Shown: one piece after another, positions 16,469 to 25,082 of the stretch
Numbering within the stretch: position 1 is the first letter of the stretch
Layout: every line of letters begins with the position of its first letter
DNA from: JAJFUE01 sp039683515
Lineage (GTDB): Bacteria; Sumerlaeota; Sumerlaeia; MVZB01
Assembly: GCA_039683515.1 (NCBI GenBank)
Contig: JBDKRG010000016.1
Span: 1-64,000 of the forward strand
Reading direction: 5' to 3'
DNA: 64,000 bases
Translations under genes and position numbers: made by a program
Notes under the pieces: generated by a model
Told to the model about the DNA's origin: nothing
Databases searched by the model: none
The model's input: the letters and a program-made list of their open reading frames with translations, nothing else

Positions 16469-17567
16469 CCATCGCCAGTTGCCAGGACTTGGGCGGGCTC
16501 GGCGGGTTCGGCTCGCTCAGTTGCACCTCAATTTGCTTTGCCTTGTGCCCGGCCCGCATGGCGGCTCCGTCGCAGGCGGCGAGCGGGATCAGCGCCATCA
16601 CCCAGCAGAAATATTGATTGTACAAAACCGGATTCATCACGCTGAAAACCACCAGCGCGAACAACGCCGCCGTATAGCGGCCCATGTCGCTCTTCAGCGC
16701 CGCGAGATACACCAGGCCGAGCGTGAACAGCATCGGGATCCTGCCGGCCGGACCCGTCCACCCCAGCGCCTGGTTGATCGTGGCCGTGTGGACATGCGAC
16801 GATGCCACCCGCGTCGCCGAAAAAAGAATCGACTTGATGAAGCCGGTTGCGTCCCACGCGAGGAAGTAAACCGAGCAAACAAGCGGGACCGCGGCGATGA
16901 GCGCGACCGCCCTCAACGCGGCCGGCCACGGACGATTCGCGGCCGAGGATTTCCACGCCCAGATTAGGTACAGCGGCAGCGCGAAGATCGCGATTTGCTT
17001 CAGCGCCAGCGACACGCCCAGCAGCAGGAACGAGGCGGTTGGGTGCCGTTTGAAGATCGCCAATGACAGGAGCAGGAAAAATATGGGCGGGAAATCGATA
17101 TTGGCGTTGTAGAGGATGTTGACCGTCCAGCGGTTGAAGAGCCATAACGCCGCGCAGAAAAAGGCGAACCCCGCGCCGAACGCGCGGCGCCCCTCGACGA
17201 AGACGAATCCGCCGATCGCGAGGTAAAACAGGGCGAAGATGACCCTCCAGAATGCGAGCCAGTCCGCGATGTCGCGGGCGCCGAACGCCTGCGTGGCCGC
17301 CGAAAGCAGGTAAAATCCCGGGAAATAAGTCGCGTACTTGTTGTTGTTGCTCATGTCGCCGGTGTGGATCCGGCTGTAGGGGTTGGAGCCGTCCAGGATC
17401 CGTTGGCCTTCGACGAACGAGTAATAGATGTCGTGTTTGAAAAGCCGGTTGCCGGGCGGGATCTGATTCCGTGCGACCCAGACGGCCGTGCCGAACAAAA
17501 GCAAGAGCCCGATCGCCGCGAGGGTTTTGCGGTATTTCGGCGCCGGTCCAAAGAGTCGATCGAGCAT
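16362..17567 (-). CDS. GT-C membrane protein, DUF2029/GT87-like
   Basis: A polytopic membrane protein (401 aa, about ten hydrophobic segments) resembling polyprenol-phosphate-sugar-dependent glycosyltransferases. The first loop has KHDIYYSFVEGQRILDGSNPYS, with the acidic residue typical of GT-C catalytic loops, then YATYFPGFYLL, similar to the YPPG segment of DUF2029 proteins. SLALKQIAIFALPLYLIWAW is the conserved LK-Q helix region. Such proteins transfer mannose, arabinose or similar sugars on the periplasmic side. The C-terminal 60 residues are polar, proline- and arginine-rich, and lie opposite the end of truA. The ATG at 17567 is preferred to the GTG at 17579. No partner gene is nearby. 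Confidence 0.65.
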   Translation of the reverse strand: MLDRLFGPAPKYRKTLAAIGLLLLFGTAVWVARNQIPPGNRLFKHDIYYSFVEGQRILDGSNPYSRIHTGDMSNNNKYATYFPGFYLLSAATQAFGARDIADWLAFWRVIFALFYLAIGGFVFVEGRRAFGAGFAFFCAALWLFNRWTVNILYNANIDFPPIFFLLLSLAIFKRHPTASFLLLGVSLALKQIAIFALPLYLIWAWKSSAANRPWPAALRAVALIAAVPLVCSVYFLAWDATGFIKSILFSATRVASSHVHTATINQALGWTGPAGRIPMLFTLGLVYLAALKSDMGRYTAALFALVVFSVMNPVLYNQYFCWVMALIPLAACDGAAMRAGHKAKQIEVQLSEPNPPSPPKSWQLAMAKSSEESGGRRGFAGAHPRYSRPASGRAPRAARSR

Positions 17568-17760
17568 TGCAACACCCACATCAGTCCAAGGCCGAAATCA
17601 CGGCGGGCCGCCGGAATTTCGGGCAAGTATACCAATCGGGTTCCATTTTTACAGCACCGAATCCGGGACAGTTCTTGACTATTTCGGGCCGGCTATCACA
17701 AATAGATTGTTGCGCAGCCGGTCACCGGTTCGCTGATTCAGCATGCCCGTGAGGATCACC

Positions 17761-18636
17761 ATGGAACTGAAGGGCTCAATGGTCGCCATCGCGACCCCAT
17801 TCAAAAACGGCGGCATTGACGTCGACGCCTACCGCAAGCTGATCGAGTTCCAGATCGCCAACGGCACCTCGGGCATCGTTCCGTGCGGGACGACCGGCGA
17901 ATCGGCCACGCTCAGCCACGAGGAACACGAGAACCTGATCCGCCTGACGATCGACATGGTCGCCAAGCGCGCGCTCGTCGTCCCGGGGACCGGCTCCAAC
18001 TCGACGCGCGAGGCGCTGCGCCTGACCCGCGCCGCGCAGGAAGCCGGCGCCGACGCCGCCCTGCTCATCACCCCCTACTACAACAAGCCGACGCAGGAAG
18101 GCCTGCGCCGCCACTACGACACGGTCGCGGCCGAAGTCGAAATCCCGCTGATCATCTATAACGTCCCGGGCCGCACCGGCGTCTCGATCGAGCCGGACAC
18201 GCTGGCGCGCCTCGTCGCCGACCACGACAACATCGTCGCGGTCAAGGACTCGACCGGCAACATGGACTGGACGAGCGCCGTGTGCGGGATCAAGAAGCTC
18301 GCCGTCCTGTCGGGCGACGACTCGGCGACGCTGCCGATGATGGCCCTGGGCGCCGTCGGCGTCATCTCGGTCCTGGCCAACATCGCCCCGCGCCCGGTGG
18401 CCGACCTGGTGGCCAGGTTCGCGGAGGGAGATCTGGCCGGCGCGCGCGAAATCCACCAGCGCTACTTCAAGCTGATGAAGTCGATGTTCGTCGAGACCAA
18501 CCCGATGCCCGTCAAGGCGGCGATGGAGCTCATGGGCATGATCGGCCCCGAGATCCGCCTGCCGCTCGTCCCGGTTTCTGACAACAATCGCCAGAAGATC
18601 AAGCTGCTGATGCAGGAAGTCGGCCTGCTGAAGTAG
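17761..18636 (+). CDS. dapA: 4-hydroxy-tetrahydrodipicolinate synthase
   Basis: DapA condenses pyruvate with aspartate semialdehyde, the first step to diaminopimelate and lysine. The 291-aa TIM-barrel protein shows PCGTTGESATLS (substrate TT pair), ITPYYNKPTQEG, the tyrosine of IIYNVPGRTGV and the Schiff-base lysine in IVAVKDSTGN. GAGG lies 7 bases before the ATG at 17761; the ATG at 17743 adds six residues and is less likely. It is a single gene, followed after about 60 bases by the MNT/HEPN module, which has its own promoter. Confidence 0.95.
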   Translation: MELKGSMVAIATPFKNGGIDVDAYRKLIEFQIANGTSGIVPCGTTGESATLSHEEHENLIRLTIDMVAKRALVVPGTGSNSTREALRLTRAAQEAGADAALLITPYYNKPTQEGLRRHYDTVAAEVEIPLIIYNVPGRTGVSIEPDTLARLVADHDNIVAVKDSTGNMDWTSAVCGIKKLAVLSGDDSATLPMMALGAVGVISVLANIAPRPVADLVARFAEGDLAGAREIHQRYFKLMKSMFVETNPMPVKAAMELMGMIGPEIRLPLVPVSDNNRQKIKLLMQEVGLLK

Positions 18637-18650
18637 ATCGTTTTGATTCA

Positions 18651-18680
18651 TTGAGACCTTCGCACGGACAGGTTTATGAT
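18651..18680 (+). promoter_or_regulatory. Candidate promoter for the MNT/HEPN module
   Basis: TTGAGA (18651-18656) and TATGAT (18675-18680) are 18 bases apart. GGAGGG at 18688 is the ribosome site for the ATG at 18699. Confidence 0.5.
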
Positions 18681-18698
18681 AGCCCTGGAGGGTCGGTC

Positions 18699-18992
18699 AT
18701 GGACAAGCGCGACGTCATCCACAAACTTCAGGCGCATAGGCCGGAACTGACCAGCCGAGGGATTGAGAGCCTTGCCTTGTTCGGATCGTTGGCGCGCGAT
18801 GAAGCTGGCTCCGGAAGCGATATCGATCTGTTGTTCGAGTATCGGCGACCGTTCGGCTTGTTCGAGTACGCCCGGGCGCAGCGTTTTATCGAATCCATTC
18901 TGGACGATTCCAAGGTGGATCTCGTTTCGCGCGCCAGCCTGCTCCCTGAAATCCGAGAAAAGATTCTTTCGGAGGCCATCCGTGTCTTCTGA
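18699..18992 (+). CDS. mntA: MntA-like nucleotidyltransferase antitoxin
   Basis: Minimal nucleotidyltransferase (97 aa), the antitoxin of type VII MNT/HEPN systems, which neutralises its partner by AMPylating it. The motif GSLARDEAGSGSDIDLLFEY holds the GS and the catalytic D-x-D pair; a third acidic residue is at KVDLVSR. GGAGGG lies 5 bases before the ATG. The end overlaps the HEPN start by 11 bases, so the two are co-translated. The fold and arrangement are clear; activity is inferred. Confidence 0.9.
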   Translation: MDKRDVIHKLQAHRPELTSRGIESLALFGSLARDEAGSGSDIDLLFEYRRPFGLFEYARAQRFIESILDDSKVDLVSRASLLPEIREKILSEAIRVF

Positions 18993-19335
18993 GAGGCTGT
19001 GGCGATTCCGCATCAGGCACATTCTGGAGGCCATCGAGCGCATCCAGGCCTACGCGGCGAACCTCGATCTGCCCACGTTCCAATCCGACACCCGAACCAT
19101 GCAGGCGATCGCGTGGAATTTCATGATCATCGGCGAGGCCGCCCGCCACATCCCTTTGGAAATCGAACGCTCCAACCCGGAAGTCCCATGGCGCGACATG
19201 CGCGATATGCGCAACATGATCGTGCATGGTTATGACTCCATCAGTCCGGAGATTATGTTCGATACGATCCGCAACGACATCCCTCAGCTTGTCCCCATGC
19301 TGCACGCAATCCTTGCCCGAGAAAATGAAGGTTGA
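18982..19335 (+). CDS. hepT: HepT-like HEPN-domain toxin (DUF86)
   Basis: HEPN RNase toxin (117 aa), an all-helical protein. It has the RX4H catalytic motif in RNMIVHGYD, preceded by WRDMRDM, and the usual DUF86 segments RIRHILEAIERIQAY and AIAWNFMIIGEAARHIP. The tyrosine after RNMIVHG is the residue AMPylated by MntA in studied pairs. It starts at GTG 18982 with GGAGG upstream, inside the end of mntA; the longer frame to 18763 is only a shadow of mntA. Likely acts on tRNA or mRNA in the cytoplasm. Confidence 0.9.
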   Translation: MSSERLWRFRIRHILEAIERIQAYAANLDLPTFQSDTRTMQAIAWNFMIIGEAARHIPLEIERSNPEVPWRDMRDMRNMIVHGYDSISPEIMFDTIRNDIPQLVPMLHAILARENEG

Positions 19336-19343
19336 GAATCAAG

Positions 19344-21140
19344 GTGGCACCCCCGACGCATCCTGAACGCCGGCGCATCGCCGCGTGGGTGAGGGATGCC
19401 GCATTGCTGCTGGCGCTGGCGCTGTGCGTCCTGAGCATGGACTCGGACCAGGCGCCGTGGCGGCTGTGGTGGCCGATGCCGCTGGCGTTCCTCTCCGGCG
19501 CGATGACGCTGCTCATGCCCGGCCGGCCGATCCTGCGCTGGCGCCACCACCTGTGGCTCGGCGTGCTGATCCTGTTGCCGCTGTGCCGCGGCCTGCTGTC
19601 GCTGCACGGCCCGCTGCCGGCCGCGGGGCTGCGCGAGATGCAGGGGCTGATGTCGATCGCCTTGGTCGCCTCGGCGCTGTGGCTCGTGGCGGCGGTCCGC
19701 CCCGACCGCGCGTTCGGCATCTGGACGATCGCCATGTGGATCGGCGTCGTCTCGGCCGCGAAGGTCGCCCCCGCCGGCGAGGCGATGACCGCCCCGGCCC
19801 TGGTGGTGGCCGTCGTCGGCGCGCTGATGGGCTCGGTCGGCTGGCTGCGGCTGGTGGCGTTCCGCAAATGGCTGGAGGGGACCGGCGGGATGCGGCTCAC
19901 GTCGCGGCGCACGCTGCGCATCCGGCGCGAGGAGTTCGTCGGGGCGGCCGGCCGGCTCACGCTGCGGACGGTCTCGCTGGCGGCCGGCTGCGTCGTCGGC
20001 TGGCGGCTGATCGAGGCCCAGCAGCCGCGCGCCATCGACGCCGCCCTCAGGATGGCCGAGGGGATGCGCCAGCAGGAACTGTTGTGGACGCGCTCGCTGC
20101 TGCTGGGCTGGGGCCACGGCACGCTCGAGCGCCTCATGGAGGCCTTCGCCCGGCCCATGGCGATCGACCCCCCGCCGTGGGGCGGGGTGAATTACCTGCT
20201 CGCCACGGGCGGCCTGGCCGGCCTGGCGCTGCTCCTTGTCCTTCTCGTTTACATGATGCTGTGGCCGCGCGGCCGCTGGGGGATCGAGACCGAGCCGCTG
20301 GCGCCGGCCGCCGCGCACTGGGGCGTGATGCCGCTGCTGATGACGGGCGGCATGCTGCTCATGGGCGGGCCGCGCTCGGAGATGGCCGTCCTCGCCCTGG
20401 CCGGATGGCTCGCGCTGACGCTCGTCAAGGCGCGGATCGATCCGGCGCGCGGCCAGGCGCTCCCGATGAGCCACATCGCCGGCGGCGCGCTGATCGCCCT
20501 CACGGCCGGCGTCCTGATCTTCTCGCTCGCCATGCCGACGTGGGGAACGTCGATCCTGCTGCGCACGAACATCGATGCGATGGCCCCGGAGTCCTACCGC
20601 GCCAGGCTCGACCGCGCCGCCCGGCTCAACGAGCACGACCCGCGCATCCGGATGATGCTGGCCCGCTCGTGGCGACAGACGATGACCAACACCCCGGGCT
20701 GGAGCGAGTCCAATTTCCTGCGGGTCGTGGGCCTCTACAACACCGCCGCCGGCCTCGACCCCTACGACACCCTGATCCCGATGCGGCTGGCCGAATTCCT
20801 GGTGGCGGCGGACCGGCCGGCGATCGCCGAGATCGAGGTTGCGCTCGACCGCATGCCGAAGGACCCGGCGCTGATCCGGCTGTTGCTGGCCGAGGCCAAT
20901 CGCGAAAAACGGCCCGACCTCGCCTACCAGATGGTTCGGCGCGGCCTGATGGTCCAGCCGGCCGAGCCGGCGTGGTGGCTCGAGCAGGCGCAGATGGCCG
21001 AGGAGCTGGGCCAGATCCCGCTTGCCCAGCGCTCGCTGGCCATCGCGCTGACCGGCGGCCTCGACGATCCGCGCGGCACCTACATCCGGGCCGCCTGGGT
21101 CGCCCGCAAAGGCGTCCCCGCCGTCCCGCCCGCCGGGTGA
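19344..21140 (+). CDS. O-antigen ligase/polymerase-like membrane protein with TPR-like C-terminus
   Basis: A large membrane protein (598 aa, about ten to twelve hydrophobic segments) followed by a helical soluble tail. Near residue 250 the pattern LLLGWGHGTLERL, then GGVNYLLATGGLAGLALLLVLLVYM, resembles the periplasmic loop and following helix of Wzy/WaaL proteins (GxGxG, then N-x-x-L-x-x-x-G-x-x-G). After residue 410 helix pairs such as YRARLDRAARLNEHDPRIRM and EPAWWLEQAQMAEELGQIPL look like TPR units. The GTG at 19344 is preferred, with AAGG 13 bases before it; a TTG at 19332 overlaps the hepT stop. It sits between two toxin-antitoxin modules. Polymer ligation to a lipid carrier is inferred. 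Confidence 0.6.
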   Translation: MAPPTHPERRRIAAWVRDAALLLALALCVLSMDSDQAPWRLWWPMPLAFLSGAMTLLMPGRPILRWRHHLWLGVLILLPLCRGLLSLHGPLPAAGLREMQGLMSIALVASALWLVAAVRPDRAFGIWTIAMWIGVVSAAKVAPAGEAMTAPALVVAVVGALMGSVGWLRLVAFRKWLEGTGGMRLTSRRTLRIRREEFVGAAGRLTLRTVSLAAGCVVGWRLIEAQQPRAIDAALRMAEGMRQQELLWTRSLLLGWGHGTLERLMEAFARPMAIDPPPWGGVNYLLATGGLAGLALLLVLLVYMMLWPRGRWGIETEPLAPAAAHWGVMPLLMTGGMLLMGGPRSEMAVLALAGWLALTLVKARIDPARGQALPMSHIAGGALIALTAGVLIFSLAMPTWGTSILLRTNIDAMAPESYRARLDRAARLNEHDPRIRMMLARSWRQTMTNTPGWSESNFLRVVGLYNTAAGLDPYDTLIPMRLAEFLVAADRPAIAEIEVALDRMPKDPALIRLLLAEANREKRPDLAYQMVRRGLMVQPAEPAWWLEQAQMAEELGQIPLAQRSLAIALTGGLDDPRGTYIRAAWVARKGVPAVPPAG

Positions 21141-21152
21141 GTTGTTTTTCAT

Positions 21153-21182
21153 TTGTCTCATGCATACAAATGTGCATATAAT
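21153..21182 (+). promoter_or_regulatory. brnTA promoter with inverted repeat
   Basis: TTGTCT (21153-21158) and TATAAT (21177-21182) are spaced by 18 bases. ATGCA (21160-21164) and TGCAT (21173-21177) form an inverted repeat in the spacer, a fit for autoregulation by the ribbon-helix-helix protein BrnA. The -10 box ends only five bases before the brnT ATG, so the message would be leaderless or nearly so. Confidence 0.55.
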
Positions 21183-21187
21183 TGGCC

Positions 21188-21454
21188 ATGTTCGAATGGG
21201 ATCCCAATAAGAACGAAGCCAACCTCAAAAAGCATGGGATATCCTTTGCCGATACGTTTGCTGTTTTTGAAGACCCTGCGGCGCTTACGGTCGAGGATGA
21301 CAGCGATAAAGAAGAGCGGTTCGTCACGATGGGGATGGACCTGTTCGGGCGAATCCTGATCGTCGTTTACACGTGGCGGGACGAAAACATCCGGATTATT
21401 TCTGCTCGGAAGGCCACAAAGCCTGAGGTGAGAGAATATGAAAGCCAAGTATGA
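21188..21454 (+). CDS. brnT: BrnT-family ribonuclease toxin
   Basis: Toxin of the type II BrnT/BrnA system, an 88-aa RelE-like mRNA-cutting enzyme. The start MFEWDPNKNEANLKKHGISF and the middle FGRILIVVYTWRDENIRIISARKAT are diagnostic; the final residues E-R-E-Y-E are the usual end. The ATG at 21188 is chosen from this N-terminus; the TTG at 21182 lies within the -10 box. The toxin precedes the antitoxin, the normal order for this family, and overlaps it by 17 bases. Confidence 0.95.
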   Translation: MFEWDPNKNEANLKKHGISFADTFAVFEDPAALTVEDDSDKEERFVTMGMDLFGRILIVVYTWRDENIRIISARKATKPEVREYESQV

Positions 21455-21692
21455 CTTCAGCAAAGCGCGGCGGGGGGCGGTCGTTCCCCCGTCGGGAAAT
21501 AAAGTTCGGATCACGATCCGGTTGGATCGCGAAATTATCGATTGGTTCAAGGCCAAGGTGGAGGCGGCCGGCGGCGGCAATTACCAGACCATGCTCAACG
21601 ATGCGCTGAAGCAACACATCCATCATCAGGACGAGCCGCTCGAAAAGGTGCTTCGCCGGGTGGTGCGCGAAGAATTGCATGCCGCGCGGTGA
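21438..21692 (+). CDS. brnA: BrnA-family antitoxin
   Basis: Antitoxin and likely repressor (84 aa). The N-terminal part binds BrnT; the C-terminal ribbon-helix-helix is seen in KVRITIRLDREIIDWFKAKV and NYQTMLNDALKQHI, which is the DNA-binding part expected to recognise the ATGCA/TGCAT repeat upstream of brnT. It overlaps brnT at its start and the following membrane protein gene by 14 bases at its end, so read-through is possible. Confidence 0.92.
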   Translation: MKAKYDFSKARRGAVVPPSGNKVRITIRLDREIIDWFKAKVEAAGGGNYQTMLNDALKQHIHHQDEPLEKVLRRVVREELHAAR

Positions 21693-23295
21693 ACAGGCCG
21701 CAGTCCCGGCGCTCTCCGAAAGCGATCCGCTGCTGAAAGGCGTGGAGGACAACGCCGTCTTCAGGATGCTCGAGTATTGCCGCAAGACCCCCGACGGCCG
21801 CGCCCGAGCCCGGCGCTGGAGCCTGAGCGGCGTCTTCTTCCCGTTCGACGGCCAGATATGGCAGGACCTCGAGTGCTCGGAGGCGACGCCGCGCGATTTC
21901 GCGCTGGCCCTGCTCGAATACCGCCAGAAGTACGCGCTCGAAAACAGGCTGAAAGTCGTGGGTGTCATCGCCGTGATGGCGATTGTTCAGTTCGCGCTCG
22001 TTGGGTATCTGCGCCAGGGCGCGCCCGCCATGACGCTGTGCATCGCGTTCGTGGCGGCCGGCTGTTTATATGGGATGACATGGAGGCCGATGCAGCTTCC
22101 GCTTCTGAACGCACAATTGTCGCTCATCCGAATCGCGGCAAAACACAGCCGCCGTTTGGCGCCCATGTTTCAACCAATCATGCTGGCGCCTCTCATATCG
22201 GTTGTTCTTGCCTTCCTGTTATGCAGGATCGTGCCGGGTTGGAACACGTCCCTGCTCGAGCTGCGGCTTGCCGCGATGTCGTCGCTGGCGTTTGTGTTTG
22301 GCCGGTTACTCGTCGGGAGACTCGCGGTGGGATTCGGCCGCGTGCATCGCCCCAATCGCATCGAGGCGCTCGAGCGCAACGTCGCGGCGTTCCTCGATCG
22401 GCGGCGCATGGAATCGCCCATCGAACCGGCGCCGGACCTCTCGTATCGCAAGTTCTGGAAGTCGGTGATGGACTCCATCAAGCTCGCGCTGCTCGGCATC
22501 GGCCGCGGCCGGGCGGCGACGCGGCGCAAAATCAAGCTGCCACGCCCGATCCGGCGCGAACCGCTGATGGCTGGGATCGAGGACAACATCATTTACAGAC
22601 TGCTTGTGATCTCCGAAACCGGGAAGCATCACGTGCGCAAAAAACGCGACCTCGCCTGCCACGGCTTCCCGTTCTCCGCCGAGTGCTGGCGCGACCTCGA
22701 CCTGACGCCGCTCACCGCCCGCGATTACGCGCAAGCCTCGTGGGCGTTTCACTGTTACCGGAGGGGATTTCAATTCCACATCCGGCCGTTCATCCACATT
22801 GCGATTGCCCTGTTGCTGATGGGCGCGGTCGGGGGCTTCTATCACCTGTATCCGGAATACCTGTTTTTTTGCGCGATCCCGGTTTGCCTTTACCTGATGA
22901 CGATGGGATTCTCGTGGGGGAACGAATACTTCATGGTGCCGATCCTGCGCGCAGTGATCGACGAAATGAGGGTGGTTCGCATGGCAAAGGGCAGGCAGCC
23001 GAGCGTCCTGGCCGAGTCCGCCAAATTCATTGCGCCCGTGATATTCGGATTGGTTGCGATCGGCTTGGCGCTGAAATTCATCACGGGCGCGATTTATCGA
23101 TTGGGAATCAATCACGGTTTCGGCTGGATGGCGATCTATTTCATGGGCCTCGGGGTCGCGGTCCTGCTGTTCGGCACATATCTTCCGTATTTCGATTTCA
23201 GCAAAAACAAAAAGAAAAAGAACGAGCTGTTCGAACAACTGGTGGCCGAAATCGAGGGGATGACCCGCCTGCGCCGCGAGAACGACGATGCCTGA
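21679..23295 (+). CDS. Membrane protein with two G-[VI]-E-D-N domains (unrecognised family)
   Basis: A 538-aa protein I do not recognise. It is an internal duplication: residues about 17-31 (DPLLKGVEDNAVFRMLE) and about 294-310 (EPLMAGIEDNIIYRLLV) open two similar units. Each unit continues with a basic stretch, FPF.. and W-x-D-L (FFPFDGQIWQDLEC; FPFSAECWRDLDLTPL), then a phrase RDFALALLE or RDYAQASWA, then two to four membrane helices. So each copy has a cytosolic head of about 70 residues followed by a hydrophobic region. The next gene is a third copy. The start overlaps brnA by 14 bases and the end overlaps the next gene by 8. Function unknown; no enzyme motif seen. Confidence 0.6.
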   Translation: MPRGEQAAVPALSESDPLLKGVEDNAVFRMLEYCRKTPDGRARARRWSLSGVFFPFDGQIWQDLECSEATPRDFALALLEYRQKYALENRLKVVGVIAVMAIVQFALVGYLRQGAPAMTLCIAFVAAGCLYGMTWRPMQLPLLNAQLSLIRIAAKHSRRLAPMFQPIMLAPLISVVLAFLLCRIVPGWNTSLLELRLAAMSSLAFVFGRLLVGRLAVGFGRVHRPNRIEALERNVAAFLDRRRMESPIEPAPDLSYRKFWKSVMDSIKLALLGIGRGRAATRRKIKLPRPIRREPLMAGIEDNIIYRLLVISETGKHHVRKKRDLACHGFPFSAECWRDLDLTPLTARDYAQASWAFHCYRRGFQFHIRPFIHIAIALLLMGAVGGFYHLYPEYLFFCAIPVCLYLMTMGFSWGNEYFMVPILRAVIDEMRVVRMAKGRQPSVLAESAKFIAPVIFGLVAIGLALKFITGAIYRLGINHGFGWMAIYFMGLGVAVLLFGTYLPYFDFSKNKKKKNELFEQLVAEIEGMTRLRRENDDA

Positions 23296-24070
23296 AATCA
23301 ATCCGCCGCCCGGTTTCAGCAACGAGCCGCTGCTGGCGGGGGTTGAGGATAATCCGGTCTACCGGATGCTGGCCATCGTGCCGAAGCAGAAGAAACGCCC
23401 CCCCCGCACGACGACGAGCCAGTGGTTTCCGTTCACCGAAAAGATGTGGCGCGATCTGGATCTGACGCTGCTCGGGCCGCGCGATTTCGCGCTGGGGTTG
23501 TGGGCGCACCGGTTCGCCAAGGCGCGGAGGCGGCTGCGCATCTTAATCGCCCGGCTTCTCATGTTCGCGCTGCTCCTCCTCCTGGCCGGCTGCCTCGCCC
23601 ATGCCAAGCTGCCAATCAAATTCATTTCGCAGCAGACTTTGTTTTTTGGCTGCATCGGCTTGGCGATCTCGTTTCTCATCCAGATATACTTTCAGGGCTA
23701 CGCGGTGGCGATGGGGCTGAGCCCCTATGCCGCGCTCCCGTCGCTCGTCTGGGAGCTGGAGCTCGGCCGCTGCATCCGCCTGGGCCGGCCGCGCGCGTGG
23801 AAGATCTTTTTTGCGCTCCTGCTGATGGTCGTCTTGTATACCCTATTCGGCATGGTCAGCTTGATCCTCGTTTTCAAATCCATTTATCGTTTGCACATCC
23901 ATCTGATGTATGGGCTGATGATCATGGGATTCTTTCTGGCCGGCCTGGGGATGATCCTGCCGATCGGTTCGATCATCTACGGCCGCTGGCGCCGCGAGGC
24001 GCTGTTCAAGGCGCTGGTATACGAAGTGGGCGAGGCGCTCGAGGAACACAAGCGGGATGAAAAAGGGTGA
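23288..24070 (+). CDS. Membrane protein with one G-V-E-D-N domain (third copy)
   Basis: A 260-aa paralogue of the preceding gene. The head reads EPLLAGVEDNPVYRMLAIV, then QWFPFTEKMWRDLDLTLLGP and RDFALGLWAHRFAKARRR, matching both upstream units position by position. About four hydrophobic helices follow, ending in a charged tail (LVYEVGEALEEHKRDEKG). It overlaps the upstream gene by 8 bases, so the pair is co-translated. The conserved pattern can be written G-[VI]-E-D-N-x-[VI]-[FY]-R-[ML]-L ... F-P-F ... W-x-D-L ... R-D-[FY]-A. I cannot name the family or function. Confidence 0.6.
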   Translation: MPEINPPPGFSNEPLLAGVEDNPVYRMLAIVPKQKKRPPRTTTSQWFPFTEKMWRDLDLTLLGPRDFALGLWAHRFAKARRRLRILIARLLMFALLLLLAGCLAHAKLPIKFISQQTLFFGCIGLAISFLIQIYFQGYAVAMGLSPYAALPSLVWELELGRCIRLGRPRAWKIFFALLLMVVLYTLFGMVSLILVFKSIYRLHIHLMYGLMIMGFFLAGLGMILPIGSIIYGRWRREALFKALVYEVGEALEEHKRDEKG

Positions 24071-24134
24071 TTTTATTTAACTGTCCCTGCGGGGCTGAAA
24101 AACAAAACGATTAATCGTTTTATCCGGCCCGGGC

Positions 24135-25082
24135 GTGAAAGGCAAACCGAACGTGAACGATAACCAACTTCCCCCCGCGCGGCATGCGAGCCGGATGACG
24201 GAGCAGCGCAATCCGGCTTCGATGGCGATCGACCGGGCTTCGGTCCACGATGCCCTCGCGATCATGCAGGCCGAGGACCGCATGGCCGTCGCCGCCGTCG
24301 AGGCGTGCGGGCCGCAGGTCGAGCGCGCGATCGAGCTGGTCGTCGCGGCGTTCCGGCGCGGCGGACGGCTCATTTACATCGGCGCCGGGACGAGCGGCCG
24401 GCTCGGCGTACTCGACGCCAGCGAGCAGCCGCCCACGTTCAACGTCCCGCCGGAAATGGTGCAGGGGGTGATCGCCGGCGGCGACGCCGCGCTGCGCCGC
24501 TCGATCGAGGGGGCCGAGGACAAGCCCGACGACGGCATCGCCGCGATGGCCGAAAAAAACGTTTGTGAAAATGATGTCGTCTTCGGGATCACGACCGGCG
24601 GCCGCGCGCCGTACGTCCTCGCGGCGCTGGCCGAGGCGCGCGCGCGCGGCGCCAAAACCATCCTGCTCACCTGCACGCCCGCGCTCGAGGGCGAGGAAAA
24701 CCTGGCCGACGTCCAAATCCAGGCGCTCGTCGGGCCGGAGATCGTGACCGGCTCGACCCGCCTCAAGTCCGGCACCGCGACCAAGCTGATCCTCAACCAG
24801 GTCACGACCGTCTCGATGATCCGGATCGGCAAGGTCTACGAGAACCTGATGGTCGACCTGCGGCCGGTCAACGCCAAGCTCGTCGACCGCGCCCAGCGGA
24901 TCCTCGCCGAGGTCGCGGGAATGGACCCCGAGCCGGCGCTCGCGACCCTCGAGGCCGCCGGGATGGATCTCAAGGTCGCGATCGTCATGGCGCTCAGCGG
25001 CCAGAACGCCGACGGCGCCCGCGCCCTCCTGGCCGAAGTCGGCGGCCACGTCGCCGAGGCGATCCGGAAGACAATGCAGTAG
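24135..25082 (+). CDS. murQ: N-acetylmuramic acid 6-phosphate etherase
   Basis: MurQ cleaves the lactyl ether of MurNAc-6-phosphate to GlcNAc-6-phosphate in peptidoglycan recycling. The protein (up to 315 aa) has the family start TEQRNPASMAIDRAS, the SIS sugar-phosphate loop IYIGAGTSGRLGVLDASE, the GVIAGGDAALRRSIEGAEDK segment and the second SIS loop STRLKSGTATKLILNQ. The start is uncertain: GTG 24135, GTG 24153 and ATG 24195 are all in frame; the family usually has 10-20 residues before TEQRN. The stop codon TAG is part of the GTAGCCCGAGCG repeat. With the GH20 hexosaminidase near 33 kb it could serve cell-wall or chitin sugar use. Confidence 0.92.
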   Translation: MKGKPNVNDNQLPPARHASRMTEQRNPASMAIDRASVHDALAIMQAEDRMAVAAVEACGPQVERAIELVVAAFRRGGRLIYIGAGTSGRLGVLDASEQPPTFNVPPEMVQGVIAGGDAALRRSIEGAEDKPDDGIAAMAEKNVCENDVVFGITTGGRAPYVLAALAEARARGAKTILLTCTPALEGEENLADVQIQALVGPEIVTGSTRLKSGTATKLILNQVTTVSMIRIGKVYENLMVDLRPVNAKLVDRAQRILAEVAGMDPEPALATLEAAGMDLKVAIVMALSGQNADGARALLAEVGGHVAEAIRKTMQ

